Shown: positions 7,075-15,958 of the stretch, piece after piece
How positions within the stretch are numbered: position 1 is the first letter of the stretch
How the letters are laid out: each line of letters opens with the position of its first letter
Assembly (NCBI GenBank): GCA_000504625.1
Contig: AZHR01000009.1
Location: 1-33,118, forward strand
DNA: 33,118 nucleotides
DNA from: an alpha proteobacterium SCGC AAA240-E13
GTDB taxonomy: Bacteria; Pseudomonadota; Alphaproteobacteria; Pelagibacterales; Pelagibacteraceae
Direction: 5' to 3'
Position numbers and translations under genes: made by a program
The notes under the pieces: model-generated
The model's input: the letters and a program-made list of their open reading frames with translations, nothing else
The model's database searches: none
What the model was told of the DNA's origin: nothing

Positions 7075-7902
7075 TCAAGATATACTTATTGGTGGGTAGT
7101 CAAGTATTATACCAGGAATCCAATCGCTAATTTGTTGTATTCTTCTCGCAGTTGATGGATGTGTACTCATCCACTCAGGAGGTTCCTTTCCTTTGTGAGC
7201 TTCTTTCATTCTTTTCCAAATTTCAATAGTTTCTCTAATATCATATCCTGACAATGAAGCAAAAATTAATCCTAAATAATCAGCTTCACTTTCTTGTTTT
7301 CTATTAAATGGATTAGTAATTCCAAGTTGAGCCAACATTCCAGCAACATTGACACCTGTAACTCTAGAAGCTTGAGAAATTTTACCACCAGAGGCAATAT
7401 CAGCTATTTGTGTTCCTACATTTAAAACCATACTTCTACTTGCTCGTTCCACAGAATGTTTCGCTACAGCATGAGCAATCTCATGACCCATAACAGAAGC
7501 TAATCCATGATTATTTTTAGTAATTTCTAAAATACCAGTGTAAACAGCAATTTTTCCTCCTGGCATACACCAAGCATTTTTAATTTTTTTGTTCTCTACC
7601 AAAATATATTCCCAATCAAAATTAACTGTAGGATCTGGAATATTATTTCGAAAAAAATACTCGCTTACCGCTTCTTCAATCCTTCCTCCAATTTCTTTTA
7701 TCATATTTAATTGATTTAAATCATCACTTAATTTTTCCTTTTGTTTTACTTTTTCATATATTTGCGCGGCTTGTCTATTCAAAGTTGATTCAGGAATTAT
7801 TAATAATTGCCTTCTGTCAGTAATTGGTACTGTGGAACACTGATGTATTAAAAGACTACAGCATCCACAACCTAAATATCCAAGAAATTTTCTTCTGTCC
7901 AT
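7075..7902 (-). CDS. M48 family zinc metallopeptidase, exported (Tat-type signal)
   Basis: The 275-residue protein carries the M48 zinc site: HEIAH at residues 140-144 in a VMGHEIAHAVAKHS block and the third ligand region ESEADYLG (Glu204), typical of the YggG/LoiP and BepA-related group. These periplasmic or outer-membrane-bound peptidases degrade or mature envelope proteins. The N terminus MDRRKFLGYLGCGCC has a twin-arginine motif, followed by a short hydrophobic stretch and LIHQC, a poor lipobox; other alphaproteobacterial members have a lipoprotein signal at this place. Tat genes are present at 21211-22409. It is divergent from the DUF502 gene. Catalytic residues look intact. Confidence 0.9.
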   Translation of the reverse strand: MDRRKFLGYLGCGCCSLLIHQCSTVPITDRRQLLIIPESTLNRQAAQIYEKVKQKEKLSDDLNQLNMIKEIGGRIEEAVSEYFFRNNIPDPTVNFDWEYILVENKKIKNAWCMPGGKIAVYTGILEITKNNHGLASVMGHEIAHAVAKHSVERASRSMVLNVGTQIADIASGGKISQASRVTGVNVAGMLAQLGITNPFNRKQESEADYLGLIFASLSGYDIRETIEIWKRMKEAHKGKEPPEWMSTHPSTARRIQQISDWIPGIILDYPPISIS

Positions 7903-8011
7903 AGTTTTTATTAATTATTAATTTATTGTAATATTCAATATTTTTAAATAAGAATATTACAAAAGTTTGTTTAAAATATTCATAATTTATACTAAATATA
8001 GATAAATATAA

Positions 8012-8629
8012 ATGGTCAATAAAACAAAAACACCAATCCTTGCTAAGTTGAGAAACTATTTTATTGCTGGAGTAGTTGTTTTAATCCCCATTGGAATTAC
8101 TTTATATTTAACTTTATTTATTGTTAAGTTATCATCAAAAATCTTACCCAAAGAAATTAACCCAAATCACTATCTTCCCTTTTCAATTCCGGGGTTAGAG
8201 ATAATTATTTCATTACTTATAATAATCATTATTGGTTGGATATCGTTATCATTTATTGGTCGCAGATTGATGAAACTAGTAAATGATATTTTTAAGAGAA
8301 TTCCATTTTTAAGAACAATTTATTCAGCTATCGTACAATTGACAGCAACATTTGCTCAGAGCAACAAAAATAAAAAAAAAAGCGTTGTTTTGGTTGAATA
8401 TCCGCGAAAAGGTACATGGGCAGTTGGTTTTGCAACACAGGACAATGAAGGAGAAATTTCAAGCAAAACAAATCAAGATTTAGTAAATGTTTTTATTCCA
8501 ACTACACCTAATCCTACAAGTGGTTTTTTATTAATGTTTCAAAAAAGTGAAGTATTATATTTGGATATGACTTTTGAAGAGGCTTCCCAATTTATAGTAT
8601 CAGCAGGTACTTCAAATCCAAAAAATTAA
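8012..8629 (+). CDS. DUF502 family membrane protein
   Basis: The 205-residue protein has two N-terminal membrane helices (about residues 15-40 and 58-85), the usual PIGITLYLT segment, the FKRIPFLRTIYSAIVQL amphipathic block, and a soluble C-terminal half with VLVEYPRKGTWAVGFAT and VNVFIPTTPNPTSGFLL. These are the standard DUF502 landmarks. Function in the cell is not established. From memory, DUF502 genes often neighbour recG in alphaproteobacteria; here the gene converges, four bases away, with the RecG-derived end of the fused gyrase frame, which suggests that this side of the junction is a genuine recG neighbourhood. Confidence 0.88.
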   Translation: MVNKTKTPILAKLRNYFIAGVVVLIPIGITLYLTLFIVKLSSKILPKEINPNHYLPFSIPGLEIIISLLIIIIIGWISLSFIGRRLMKLVNDIFKRIPFLRTIYSAIVQLTATFAQSNKNKKKSVVLVEYPRKGTWAVGFATQDNEGEISSKTNQDLVNVFIPTTPNPTSGFLLMFQKSEVLYLDMTFEEASQFIVSAGTSNPKN

Positions 8630-8633
8630 TTAC

Positions 8634-11528
8634 TCAACTATTGATTTCGTTAATAATATTTGCCTGGTCATATAACTTTATTAGAGGTTTATAATTATTG
8701 ATTGTTGTCTCATTGGATTCAATTCTTATAATATCTTTTTCCACTAGTTTAAAAAGATCTTCATGATGTATTGGATCAGCTAATTTGTATTCCTTAATAC
8801 CACTTTGTTTATAACCCAATATGTCTCCAAAACCTCTTAATTTCATATCTTCTTCAGCAATTTTAAAACCGTCATTTGTTGATTTAAGTATATTTATTCT
8901 TTTCTTTGCATTTTCATTTAGATTTTTTTTGTATAATAAAAAACAGATTCCTTGTTTATTACCCCTTCCAACTCTGCCTCTCAATTGATGGAGTTGTGAC
9001 AATCCGAACTTATTTGAATTTTCAATTACTATTACATTTGCATTTGGAAAATCAATACCAACTTCTATTACAGTAGTTGAAACAAGTACTTTGATTTTTT
9101 TATCCAAAAAATTTTTTAAAACAATTTCCTTTTGATCTTTATCAAGAGAACCATGAAGTAATCCAACATTGTTAGTAAAAAGTTTATTTAAATATTGAAA
9201 TTTTTTTATTGCTGCTTCATAATCTAATTTTTTAGATTCTTCGATCAATGGACATACCCAAAAAATTTGATTATCATTATTGATCTCTTTTTTAATGAAA
9301 TCCAGAACTTCATTAATTTTTACACTGTTAACAACTGATAAGGAAATAATTGAATCATTTTCAGTCAATTTGATGCCTTTAATACCCTTGGAAGATCTAC
9401 CTTTGAAAACTCTTAATTTTTTTGACATGAATCTAATACACTTACCAAATTTTGTGCTCAGAATAATATCTTGGCCATCTTTACATATTTTTACACCAAT
9501 TATTTTATCGTCACTATCGAGTTTCATTGCAATTTTACCAGTAGATTGGATATTTAAAAAATCTTCTAGACCATTTTTTCTTACATTTCCCTTACTTGTA
9601 GCAAAAACTATTTGTAGTTTTTTCCACTCAAGTTCATTTTCTGGAAGTGGCATAATTGAACTTATTGATTGATGACTTTTAAGTGGTAATATATTAAATA
9701 GTGTCCTACCCCTAGACATAGAAGTACCTTCTGGAATCTTCCAAGCTTTAAGTTTATACACCAATCCTTGAGTTGAAAAAAACAAGACAGGTGTGTGTGA
9801 ATTTACAGAAAATATTTGCACTACAAAATCCTCTTCTCTAGTTTTGATACTAGTTTTCCCTTTACCTCCTCTTTTTTGTTGTTTAAATCTAGTTAATGGA
9901 CCACGTTTTATATAACCCTTGTGAGTAATCGTTATTACCACAGATTCTTTTTGTATAGTTTCTTCAATATCATAATTAAGCACTGCATCTAGGATCTTGG
10001 TCCTTCTAGGAATAGAAAAATTTTTTTTTATTAAATTTAATTCATTTTTAATAACTTTCATCAATTCTTTTTTAGAATTTATAATTTTTTTATAATGAAC
10101 TATTAAATCAGATAATTTTTTAATCTCTGTTTCTATTTCATTAATTCCCAATGTAGTTAATTTTTGAAGTTTTAAATCTAATACGGCTAATACTTGTTCT
10201 TCACTTAAATTATAAAAATTTTTAATTCTTCTATTTTCTATTAATTTAATTAAACTAGAATTTTTTTTACTTTTCCATTTTAAATCTAATAGAGTTTTTT
10301 TTGCAGTTTCAGGTGATTTAGAATTTTTAATAATTTTGACAACTTTATCTAAATTTTCAACAGCTACTGATATTCCTAATAATATATGTGACCTACTCTG
10401 AGCTTTATCCAGATCATATTTTGTTTTTTTCGTTACAGTATCTTCTCTAAAAGATAAAAAATAACTTATAAATTCTTTAAGTGTTAAAGTTTTTGGTTTA
10501 TTTTGAACGATTGCTAATGAGTTAAATCCAAATGAACTTTCTATTGAAGTAAATTTGTAAAGTTGTCTTTTGACTGTTTCAGCTTCAACATTTCGTTTTA
10601 GATCAATTACAACTCTAATTCCCTCTCTATTTGACTCATCTCTTATATCAGTAATACCTTCTATTTTTTTATTTCTCGCCAGTTCAGCTATTCTTTCATT
10701 CAAAATAGATTTGTTTACTTGATAAGGAATAGATTTAATTATAAGTCTCTCTCGACCATTTTTTAAAGTTTCTTCTTCAATTTCTCCACGTATTTTAAAA
10801 GAACCTCTACCCTTATTATAACCTTGTTTAATCATATCTTTGCCTATAATACTACCGCCAGTGGGAAAGTCTGGACCAGGTAAAAATTTCATTAATTGAT
10901 TATTTGTTATATCTTTATTTTCTATAAAAGCTTTTGTTGCATCAATAACTTCACCTAAATTATGTGGAGGGATACTTGTAGCCATACCTACCGCAATTCC
11001 ACCAGCACCATTAACTAATAAATTTGGAAATTGTGAAGGTAATACAACAGGTTCTTTTTCTGTGTCATCATAATTACTTTTGTATTTGACAGTATTTTTT
11101 TCAATATCTTCTATTAAATGCTTTGAAATTTTTGAAAGTTTTGTTTCAGTATATCTCATCGCAGCTGCCGTATCACCATCTATAGAACCAAAATTACCCT
11201 GCCCTTCAATCAAAGGTAAACTCATGGAAAAATTTTGTACCATACGAACTAAAGCATCATATACAGCTTGATCACCATGAGGATGATACTTGCCTATAAC
11301 ATCTCCAACTATTCTTGCAGACTTTCTAAATGGTTTTGACCAATCAAATCCTCCTTTATACATAGCATAAATAATTCTTCTATGAACTGGTTTCAAACCA
11401 TCCCTGATATCTGGTAGAGCTCGGCTAATAATAACACTCATCGCATAAGATAAATACGATGAGCTCATTTCATCATATAAAATAACGGATCTATGTTTTT
11501 GTTTATTAGTTATTTCAGTTTTCTGCAT
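8634..11528 (-). CDS. gyrA: GyrA-RecG fusion frame: gyrase A lacking its last CTD blades, joined to the RecG C-terminal helicase lobe
   Basis: Residues 1 to about 735 are DNA gyrase subunit A. The winged-helix part has KYHPHGDQAVYDALVRM and the catalytic tyrosine in AAMRYTETK (Tyr126). The tower and coiled coil follow, then the beta-pinwheel CTD with a GyrA-box variant (QKRGGKG) and four blades. Where blades five, six and the acidic tail should be, the frame becomes RecG from about residue 737 (near base 9320): VCPLIEES, the helicase motif V region TTVIEVGID, motif VI QLHQLRGRVGRG, and the RecG C-terminal signature NDGFKIAEEDMKLRGFGDILG. RecG's wedge domain and first helicase lobe (Walker A, DExH) are absent, so no ATPase is complete. 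The ssb gene is immediately upstream, the normal gyrA context. The frame is continuous, but biological fusion and chimeric assembly both remain possible. Confidence 0.9.
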   Translation of the reverse strand: MQKTEITNKQKHRSVILYDEMSSSYLSYAMSVIISRALPDIRDGLKPVHRRIIYAMYKGGFDWSKPFRKSARIVGDVIGKYHPHGDQAVYDALVRMVQNFSMSLPLIEGQGNFGSIDGDTAAAMRYTETKLSKISKHLIEDIEKNTVKYKSNYDDTEKEPVVLPSQFPNLLVNGAGGIAVGMATSIPPHNLGEVIDATKAFIENKDITNNQLMKFLPGPDFPTGGSIIGKDMIKQGYNKGRGSFKIRGEIEEETLKNGRERLIIKSIPYQVNKSILNERIAELARNKKIEGITDIRDESNREGIRVVIDLKRNVEAETVKRQLYKFTSIESSFGFNSLAIVQNKPKTLTLKEFISYFLSFREDTVTKKTKYDLDKAQSRSHILLGISVAVENLDKVVKIIKNSKSPETAKKTLLDLKWKSKKNSSLIKLIENRRIKNFYNLSEEQVLAVLDLKLQKLTTLGINEIETEIKKLSDLIVHYKKIINSKKELMKVIKNELNLIKKNFSIPRRTKILDAVLNYDIEETIQKESVVITITHKGYIKRGPLTRFKQQKRGGKGKTSIKTREEDFVVQIFSVNSHTPVLFFSTQGLVYKLKAWKIPEGTSMSRGRTLFNILPLKSHQSISSIMPLPENELEWKKLQIVFATSKGNVRKNGLEDFLNIQSTGKIAMKLDSDDKIIGVKICKDGQDIILSTKFGKCIRFMSKKLRVFKGRSSKGIKGIKLTENDSIISLSVVNSVKINEVLDFIKKEINNDNQIFWVCPLIEESKKLDYEAAIKKFQYLNKLFTNNVGLLHGSLDKDQKEIVLKNFLDKKIKVLVSTTVIEVGIDFPNANVIVIENSNKFGLSQLHQLRGRVGRGNKQGICFLLYKKNLNENAKKRINILKSTNDGFKIAEEDMKLRGFGDILGYKQSGIKEYKLADPIHHEDLFKLVEKDIIRIESNETTINNYKPLIKLYDQANIINEINS

Positions 11529-11533
11529 AAAAA

Positions 11534-11983
11534 CTAAAAAGGAATTTCATCATCTAGATCATCAGAAGTGGATGACACACCATCTTTTGTTAAAGGGCTA
11601 GTATTTTGATTATTATTATCAATCTCACTTCTGCCACCCAACATTGTTAAAGATGAATTATAACCTTGAAGAACAACTTCTGTTGAATACTTATCTAATC
11701 CTGATTGTTCATCCTTCCATTTTCTTGTAGATAATTGTCCCTCAATATAAACTTGGGAACCCTTTTTTAGATATTGTTGTACAACTTTAACTAGTCCTTC
11801 ATTAAAAATTACAACTCTATGCCATTCTGTTTTTTGTTTTTTTTCACCTGTATTTTTATCTTTCCAATTCTGGCTTGTTGCCAAACTTAATCTAGCGACA
11901 TTTTTACCATTTACCATTTGCTTGATTTCAGGATCAGCACCCAATCTACCGATTAACAGAACCTTATTTAAGCTGCCTGACAT
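11534..11983 (-). CDS. ssb: single-stranded DNA-binding protein SSB
   Basis: The 149-residue protein has the SSB OB fold (NKVLLIGRLGADPEIKQ, ATSQNWKDKNTGEKKQKTEWHRVV, GSQVYIEGQLSTRKW) over residues 1-110, then a short Asn-rich linker and the acidic tip DDLDDEIPF, which recruits partner proteins including, in other bacteria, RecG and other repair enzymes. It ends 5 bases before gyrA on the same strand and is divergent from uvrA, the usual alphaproteobacterial order. No LexA-type repeat was seen in the 98-base region between ssb and uvrA. Confidence 0.97.
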   Translation of the reverse strand: MSGSLNKVLLIGRLGADPEIKQMVNGKNVARLSLATSQNWKDKNTGEKKQKTEWHRVVIFNEGLVKVVQQYLKKGSQVYIEGQLSTRKWKDEQSGLDKYSTEVVLQGYNSSLTMLGGRSEIDNNNQNTSPLTKDGVSSTSDDLDDEIPF

Positions 11984-12081
11984 TATAATTTAATGAATAT
12001 AATTTTTTGATTTATAATAAGATATAAATGTAACATAATTCGTCTGGAAAATTAATATATTAGATTCATAGGACGATATTT

Positions 12082-14958
12082 GTGATGAAAAAAATCGTTA
12101 TAAAAGGCGCTAAAGAACACAATTTAAAAAATGTTTCTCTAGAAATACCTAAAGACAAGTTTGTGGTCATTACAGGGCTTTCTGGCTCTGGAAAATCATC
12201 TCTAGCTTTTGACACTTTATATGCAGAAGGTCAAAGAAGATACGTGGAAAGCCTATCTGCCTATGCTCGACAATTCTTAGATAAAATGAAGAAACCAAAT
12301 GTTGATTTGATAGAAGGATTGAGTCCAGCAATTTCTATTGAACAAAAAAGCACATCTAAAAACCCAAGATCAACTGTAGCTACTGTAACAGAGATATATG
12401 ATTATATGAGAGTATTGTTTGCAAGAATAGGAATCCCTTATTCTCCTTTCACGGGGAAACAGATTAAATCGCAAACTGTTTCTCAAATGGTGGACAAAAT
12501 CTTAGAACTTCCCAAAAAATGTACAATTTACCTACTATCTCCAATAGTAAGAGGTAGAAAAGGAGAATACAAAAAAGAAATATTAAATTATAAAAAAAGA
12601 GGTTTTCAAAAAATTAAAGTTGATGGAACTTTATATGATATAGATGATATTCCAGAGCTAAATAAAAAAACTAAACATGAAATTTCAATTTTAGTTGATA
12701 GAATCGTTTTAAATTCAAATCTTGGAAATCGGCTTGCTGATAGTATTGAAACTTCACTTAATTTATCAGGAGGTCTTCTTTTTGTTGAATATGAAAACGA
12801 AACTTTACCGAAAAAATATAGAAAAATAGAAAAAATTACACTTTCTTCTAAATTCGCATGTCCAGAAAGTGGTTTTACTATAGAGGAAATTGAACCAAGA
12901 CTTTTTTCATTTAATAGTCCTTACGGGGCGTGTGAAGAATGTGAAGGCATAGGAGTGAATTTAAATGTCAACCCGAATCTTGTTGTACCAAACGGTAAAA
13001 AATCTTTATCTGATGGAGCTATTGAACCTTGGTCTAAAAGTACATTTTTATATTATGCTCAGACACTATCTTCTTTAGCAAAACATTACAAATTCTCACT
13101 TACGGAACCCTGGAATAATCTATCTAAAAAAATAAAAGATATAATTTTATATGGGTCCGATGATGAGGAAATTAAATTCACTTATGATGATGGTTTTGAA
13201 AAGTATTCAAATAAAAAAACATTTGAAGGTGTAATTAATAATTTAGAGAGAAGATACTTGGAAACTGATAGTGATTGGAAAAGAGAAGAAATTGCTCAAT
13301 ATCAAACAGAATCAAATTGTGAAAAATGTAATGGTCAACGTCTAAAAGATGAAGCGCTTTGCGTAAAAATCGATAATAAAAATATTAGCGAAATAACAAA
13401 AAAATCAATTACTGATACAAAAGAATGGTTTGAATCACTTGAAAATAAACTTGAACAAAGAGATCAAAAAATAGCAAAACATATATTAAAAGAAATTAAT
13501 GAAAGATTGAATTTTTTGCTTAATGTTGGCCTAAATTATTTAACCTTATCTAGAGAATCCGGAACTCTATCTGGTGGAGAAGCTCAAAGAATTAGACTCG
13601 CTTCACAAATTGGATCAGGCTTGACTGGTGTACTATATGTTTTAGATGAACCCTCTATTGGCCTTCATCAAAAAGATAATATTAAATTAATTAATGCACT
13701 TAAAGGATTAAGAGATTTGGGAAATACGGTAATTGTTGTTGAGCACGATATAGAGACAATGGAAAACGCTGATCATATTATTGATTTAGGTCCAAACGCT
13801 GGAATAGATGGTGGCTATATAGTTGCCCAAGGCAAATTACAAGAAATTATTGATACAGATAAAAGTATTACCGGAAATTATTTATCTAAAAAAAAATATA
13901 TACAAATTCCAAATATTAGGAAATCTGCAAAATATGGAAAATTTTTAGAAATTTTAGGTGCCACAGGAAATAACTTAAAAAATATTAATCTAAAAATTCC
14001 TTTGGGAACATTTACCTGTGTTACTGGAGTATCGGGTAGTGGTAAATCTACTTTAATCTTACAAACTTTATTTAATGCCTTAAATCTAACTTTAAATAAT
14101 AACAAATCACGAAAAATTCCTAAACCTTTTAAAGGATACAAGGGTATCGAATTAATAGATAAAGTTATTAATATCGATCACTCTCCTATTGGAAGAACTC
14201 CGAGATCCAATCCTGCTACTTATACAGGGGCTTTTGGTCCAATAAGAGATTGGTTTACTAATTTACCAGAATCAAAAACTAGAGGATATAAACCGGGAAG
14301 ATTTTCCTTTAACGTTAAAGGTGGTAGGTGCGAAACTTGTGAAGGAGATGGAGTTATTACCTATGAAATGCATTTTTTACCTGATGTATATATAGCCTGC
14401 GATGAGTGCAAGGGTAGCAGATACAATAGAGAAACTCTTGAAATTAAATTTAAAAACAAAAGTATTGCTGATGTACTTAATATGACTGTTGATGAAGGAT
14501 GTGATTTTTTCGAAAATATTCCAAGTATTAGATCTAAATTACTTACGTTAAAAAAAGTTGGTCTGGGCTACATTAAAATAGGTCAACAAGCCACTACTTT
14601 ATCTGGTGGTGAAGCTCAAAGAGTAAAACTAGCAAAAGAACTATCTAAACGTTCAACGGGTAGAACATTGTATATATTGGATGAACCAACCACTGGACTC
14701 CATTCACATGATATCAAAAAACTTTTAGAAATTTTACAAGCATTTGTTGCTACAGGAAATACCGTAGCAGTGATTGAACATAATTTGGAAGTAATTAAAA
14801 CGGCTGATTGGATAGTGGATATGGGTCCTGAGGGAGGAGTTAAAGGGGGAGAAATTATTGCTGAAGGAACTCCTGAAAAAATAAGTCAATGTGAAAATAG
14901 CTATACTGGTAGCTTTTTAAAGGAAATGTTAAATAAAAAATTTAAGAAGATTGCATAG
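12082..14958 (+). CDS. uvrA: excinuclease ABC subunit A
   Basis: UvrA is the damage-sensing ATPase of nucleotide excision repair. The 958-residue protein has both ATP-binding cassettes: Walker A TGLSGSGKSS near residue 31 and GVSGSGKST near residue 650, and two LSGGEAQR signature motifs, each followed by a Walker B (LDEPSIGLHQ, LDEPTTGLHS). Zinc-binding CxxC pairs are visible (CEECEG, CEKCNGQ, CETCEGDG, CDECKGSR). Length matches the family. The start could be GTG 12082, which is 8 bases from AGGA (12070-12073), or ATG 12085; spacing slightly favours the GTG. It is divergent from ssb and followed by the PuuD-like gene. Confidence 0.97.
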   Translation: MMKKIVIKGAKEHNLKNVSLEIPKDKFVVITGLSGSGKSSLAFDTLYAEGQRRYVESLSAYARQFLDKMKKPNVDLIEGLSPAISIEQKSTSKNPRSTVATVTEIYDYMRVLFARIGIPYSPFTGKQIKSQTVSQMVDKILELPKKCTIYLLSPIVRGRKGEYKKEILNYKKRGFQKIKVDGTLYDIDDIPELNKKTKHEISILVDRIVLNSNLGNRLADSIETSLNLSGGLLFVEYENETLPKKYRKIEKITLSSKFACPESGFTIEEIEPRLFSFNSPYGACEECEGIGVNLNVNPNLVVPNGKKSLSDGAIEPWSKSTFLYYAQTLSSLAKHYKFSLTEPWNNLSKKIKDIILYGSDDEEIKFTYDDGFEKYSNKKTFEGVINNLERRYLETDSDWKREEIAQYQTESNCEKCNGQRLKDEALCVKIDNKNISEITKKSITDTKEWFESLENKLEQRDQKIAKHILKEINERLNFLLNVGLNYLTLSRESGTLSGGEAQRIRLASQIGSGLTGVLYVLDEPSIGLHQKDNIKLINALKGLRDLGNTVIVVEHDIETMENADHIIDLGPNAGIDGGYIVAQGKLQEIIDTDKSITGNYLSKKKYIQIPNIRKSAKYGKFLEILGATGNNLKNINLKIPLGTFTCVTGVSGSGKSTLILQTLFNALNLTLNNNKSRKIPKPFKGYKGIELIDKVINIDHSPIGRTPRSNPATYTGAFGPIRDWFTNLPESKTRGYKPGRFSFNVKGGRCETCEGDGVITYEMHFLPDVYIACDECKGSRYNRETLEIKFKNKSIADVLNMTVDEGCDFFENIPSIRSKLLTLKKVGLGYIKIGQQATTLSGGEAQRVKLAKELSKRSTGRTLYILDEPTTGLHSHDIKKLLEILQAFVATGNTVAVIEHNLEVIKTADWIVDMGPEGGVKGGEIIAEGTPEKISQCENSYTGSFLKEMLNKKFKKIA

Positions 14959-14996
14959 TTTATTTCTTAAAAGATATGATATATTTATAATGAATC

Positions 14997-15596
14997 ATGA
15001 TTAATATATTACAGTCACTGCCTAAAACAGTTCATTTATCAATCACGATTAGTATTCTATTGTTTTTAGGTTTGTTCTTTGGAGGAGATTTTTCTTTTGA
15101 TAGGCTTTTTTGGAGCTGGTTGTTTAGGTATTTTCACGTAATTTCAGGAATAATGTGGATAGGCTTGTTATGGTATTTAAATTTTATTCAGATACCTAGT
15201 ATGCCAAAAATTCCTGATGATCAAAAACCAGCAATTGGCAAGGTAATAGCACCAGCAGTTCTTTTTTGGTTCAGATGGGCAGCTTTATCAACGATAGTGA
15301 CTGGACTTACAGTTGCTTACTTAAATGGTTATGTTCATCAAGCCTTAGCATTAGGAATAGGAAGTAGTGGAGGTAAAAATACTGCGATAGGTATTGGAAT
15401 GTGGTTAGGTTTAATCATGGCCTATAATGTGTGGTTTATTATTTGGCCAAATCAAAAAAAAGTTCTGGGAATTGTGGAGGTCACACCGGAAGAAAAAGCT
15501 AAATCTGCAAAAACTGCTATGCTATTTTCAAGAACTAACACTTTGCTGTCTTTGCCAATGCTATTATGTATGGTTATCGCGCAAAACTTATACTGA
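14997..15596 (+). CDS. PuuD-like urate hydroxylase membrane-domain protein
   Basis: The 199-residue protein has about four or five membrane helices. FRYFHVISGIMWIGLLWYLNF, then IAPAVLFWFRWAALSTIVTGL, GIGMWLGLIMAYNVWFIIWPNQKKVLG and the final LLSLPMLLCMVIAQNLY match the membrane domain of PuuD, which in the full-length enzyme is followed by a cytochrome c domain and oxidises urate. Here the protein stops after the membrane part and has no CxxCH haem motif. Histidines that could serve as haem ligands are present (FHVISG, VHQA). Databases sometimes mislabel this family as NusG antitermination protein. Purine role is uncertain without neighbouring purine genes. Confidence 0.72.
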   Translation: MINILQSLPKTVHLSITISILLFLGLFFGGDFSFDRLFWSWLFRYFHVISGIMWIGLLWYLNFIQIPSMPKIPDDQKPAIGKVIAPAVLFWFRWAALSTIVTGLTVAYLNGYVHQALALGIGSSGGKNTAIGIGMWLGLIMAYNVWFIIWPNQKKVLGIVEVTPEEKAKSAKTAMLFSRTNTLLSLPMLLCMVIAQNLY

Positions 15597-15635
15597 TTTA
15601 ATCTTTACACGACCAAATGTACCCTGCAACGTACC

Positions 15636-15737
15636 CTACATTTGAACAAAATCAGCATAAAGCATAAGTTCTAAGAGTAGAACAATCACAGAAGCAAAAT
15701 GAGAAAACGAGTGTTTGCCTATGTCATTAGAGTTCAT
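15636..15737 (-). CDS. possible single-helix microprotein (33 residues)
   Basis: The frame begins MNSNDIGKHSFSHFASVIVL and ends YADFVQM, a polar front and one membrane helix with an embedded Glu. It can be extended upstream to a TTG at 15770 (adding LRTNREDRLTK). The ATG overlaps by eight bases the TAA of an upstream frame encoding RFIKNIANKQRRQANKDEL, which lacks its own start and has an in-frame TGA further up. Composition is more protein-like than the opposite strand. Real gene status is uncertain. Confidence 0.3.
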   Translation of the reverse strand: MNSNDIGKHSFSHFASVIVLLLELMLYADFVQM

Positions 15738-15913
15738 CTTTGTTAGCCTGTCTTCTCTGTTTGTTCGCAATGTTTTTAATGAACCTTCGGAATGGATCTC
15801 AACTTTGAAGTTCTCTAATAGTTCGATCCTCTTCTCCCAGGAAAAAATACATTACTCCTTTGTATGTATTGCTTAAAAAGCTCTGTCAGCCATCTAAAAA
15901 ACTTATTTCAACC

Positions 15914-15948
15914 CCACCCCCCCTCTTTTTTTAAAAAAAATAGGGTGG
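15914..15948. other. hairpin with CCACCC/GGGTGG stem around a T7A8 core
   Basis: CCACCC at 15914-15919 pairs with GGGTGG at 15943-15948, and T7 (15926-15932) pairs with A8 (15933-15940), leaving a CCCCTC bulge. A run of eight C is exceptional in this AT-rich sequence. There is no T tract right after the stem on either strand, so it is not a standard intrinsic terminator. Confidence 0.5.
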
Positions 15949-15958
15949 TAGTGCCTAA

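Noticed and set aside
9280..9672. 130-residue plus-strand frame inside the gyrase-RecG gene
   Set aside because: Antisense of a strongly conserved coding sequence with no family features.
11984..12081. LexA/SOS operator between ssb and uvrA
   Set aside because: No GTTC-N7-GTTC or related palindrome was found by eye.
15780..15845. tRNA-like GTTCGATCC word
   Set aside because: No matching T-stem, acceptor stem or D-arm could be paired around it on either strand.
15721..15876. 51-residue plus-strand frame
   Set aside because: Very Ser/Phe-rich and opposite a better minus-strand frame; looks like an antisense shadow.
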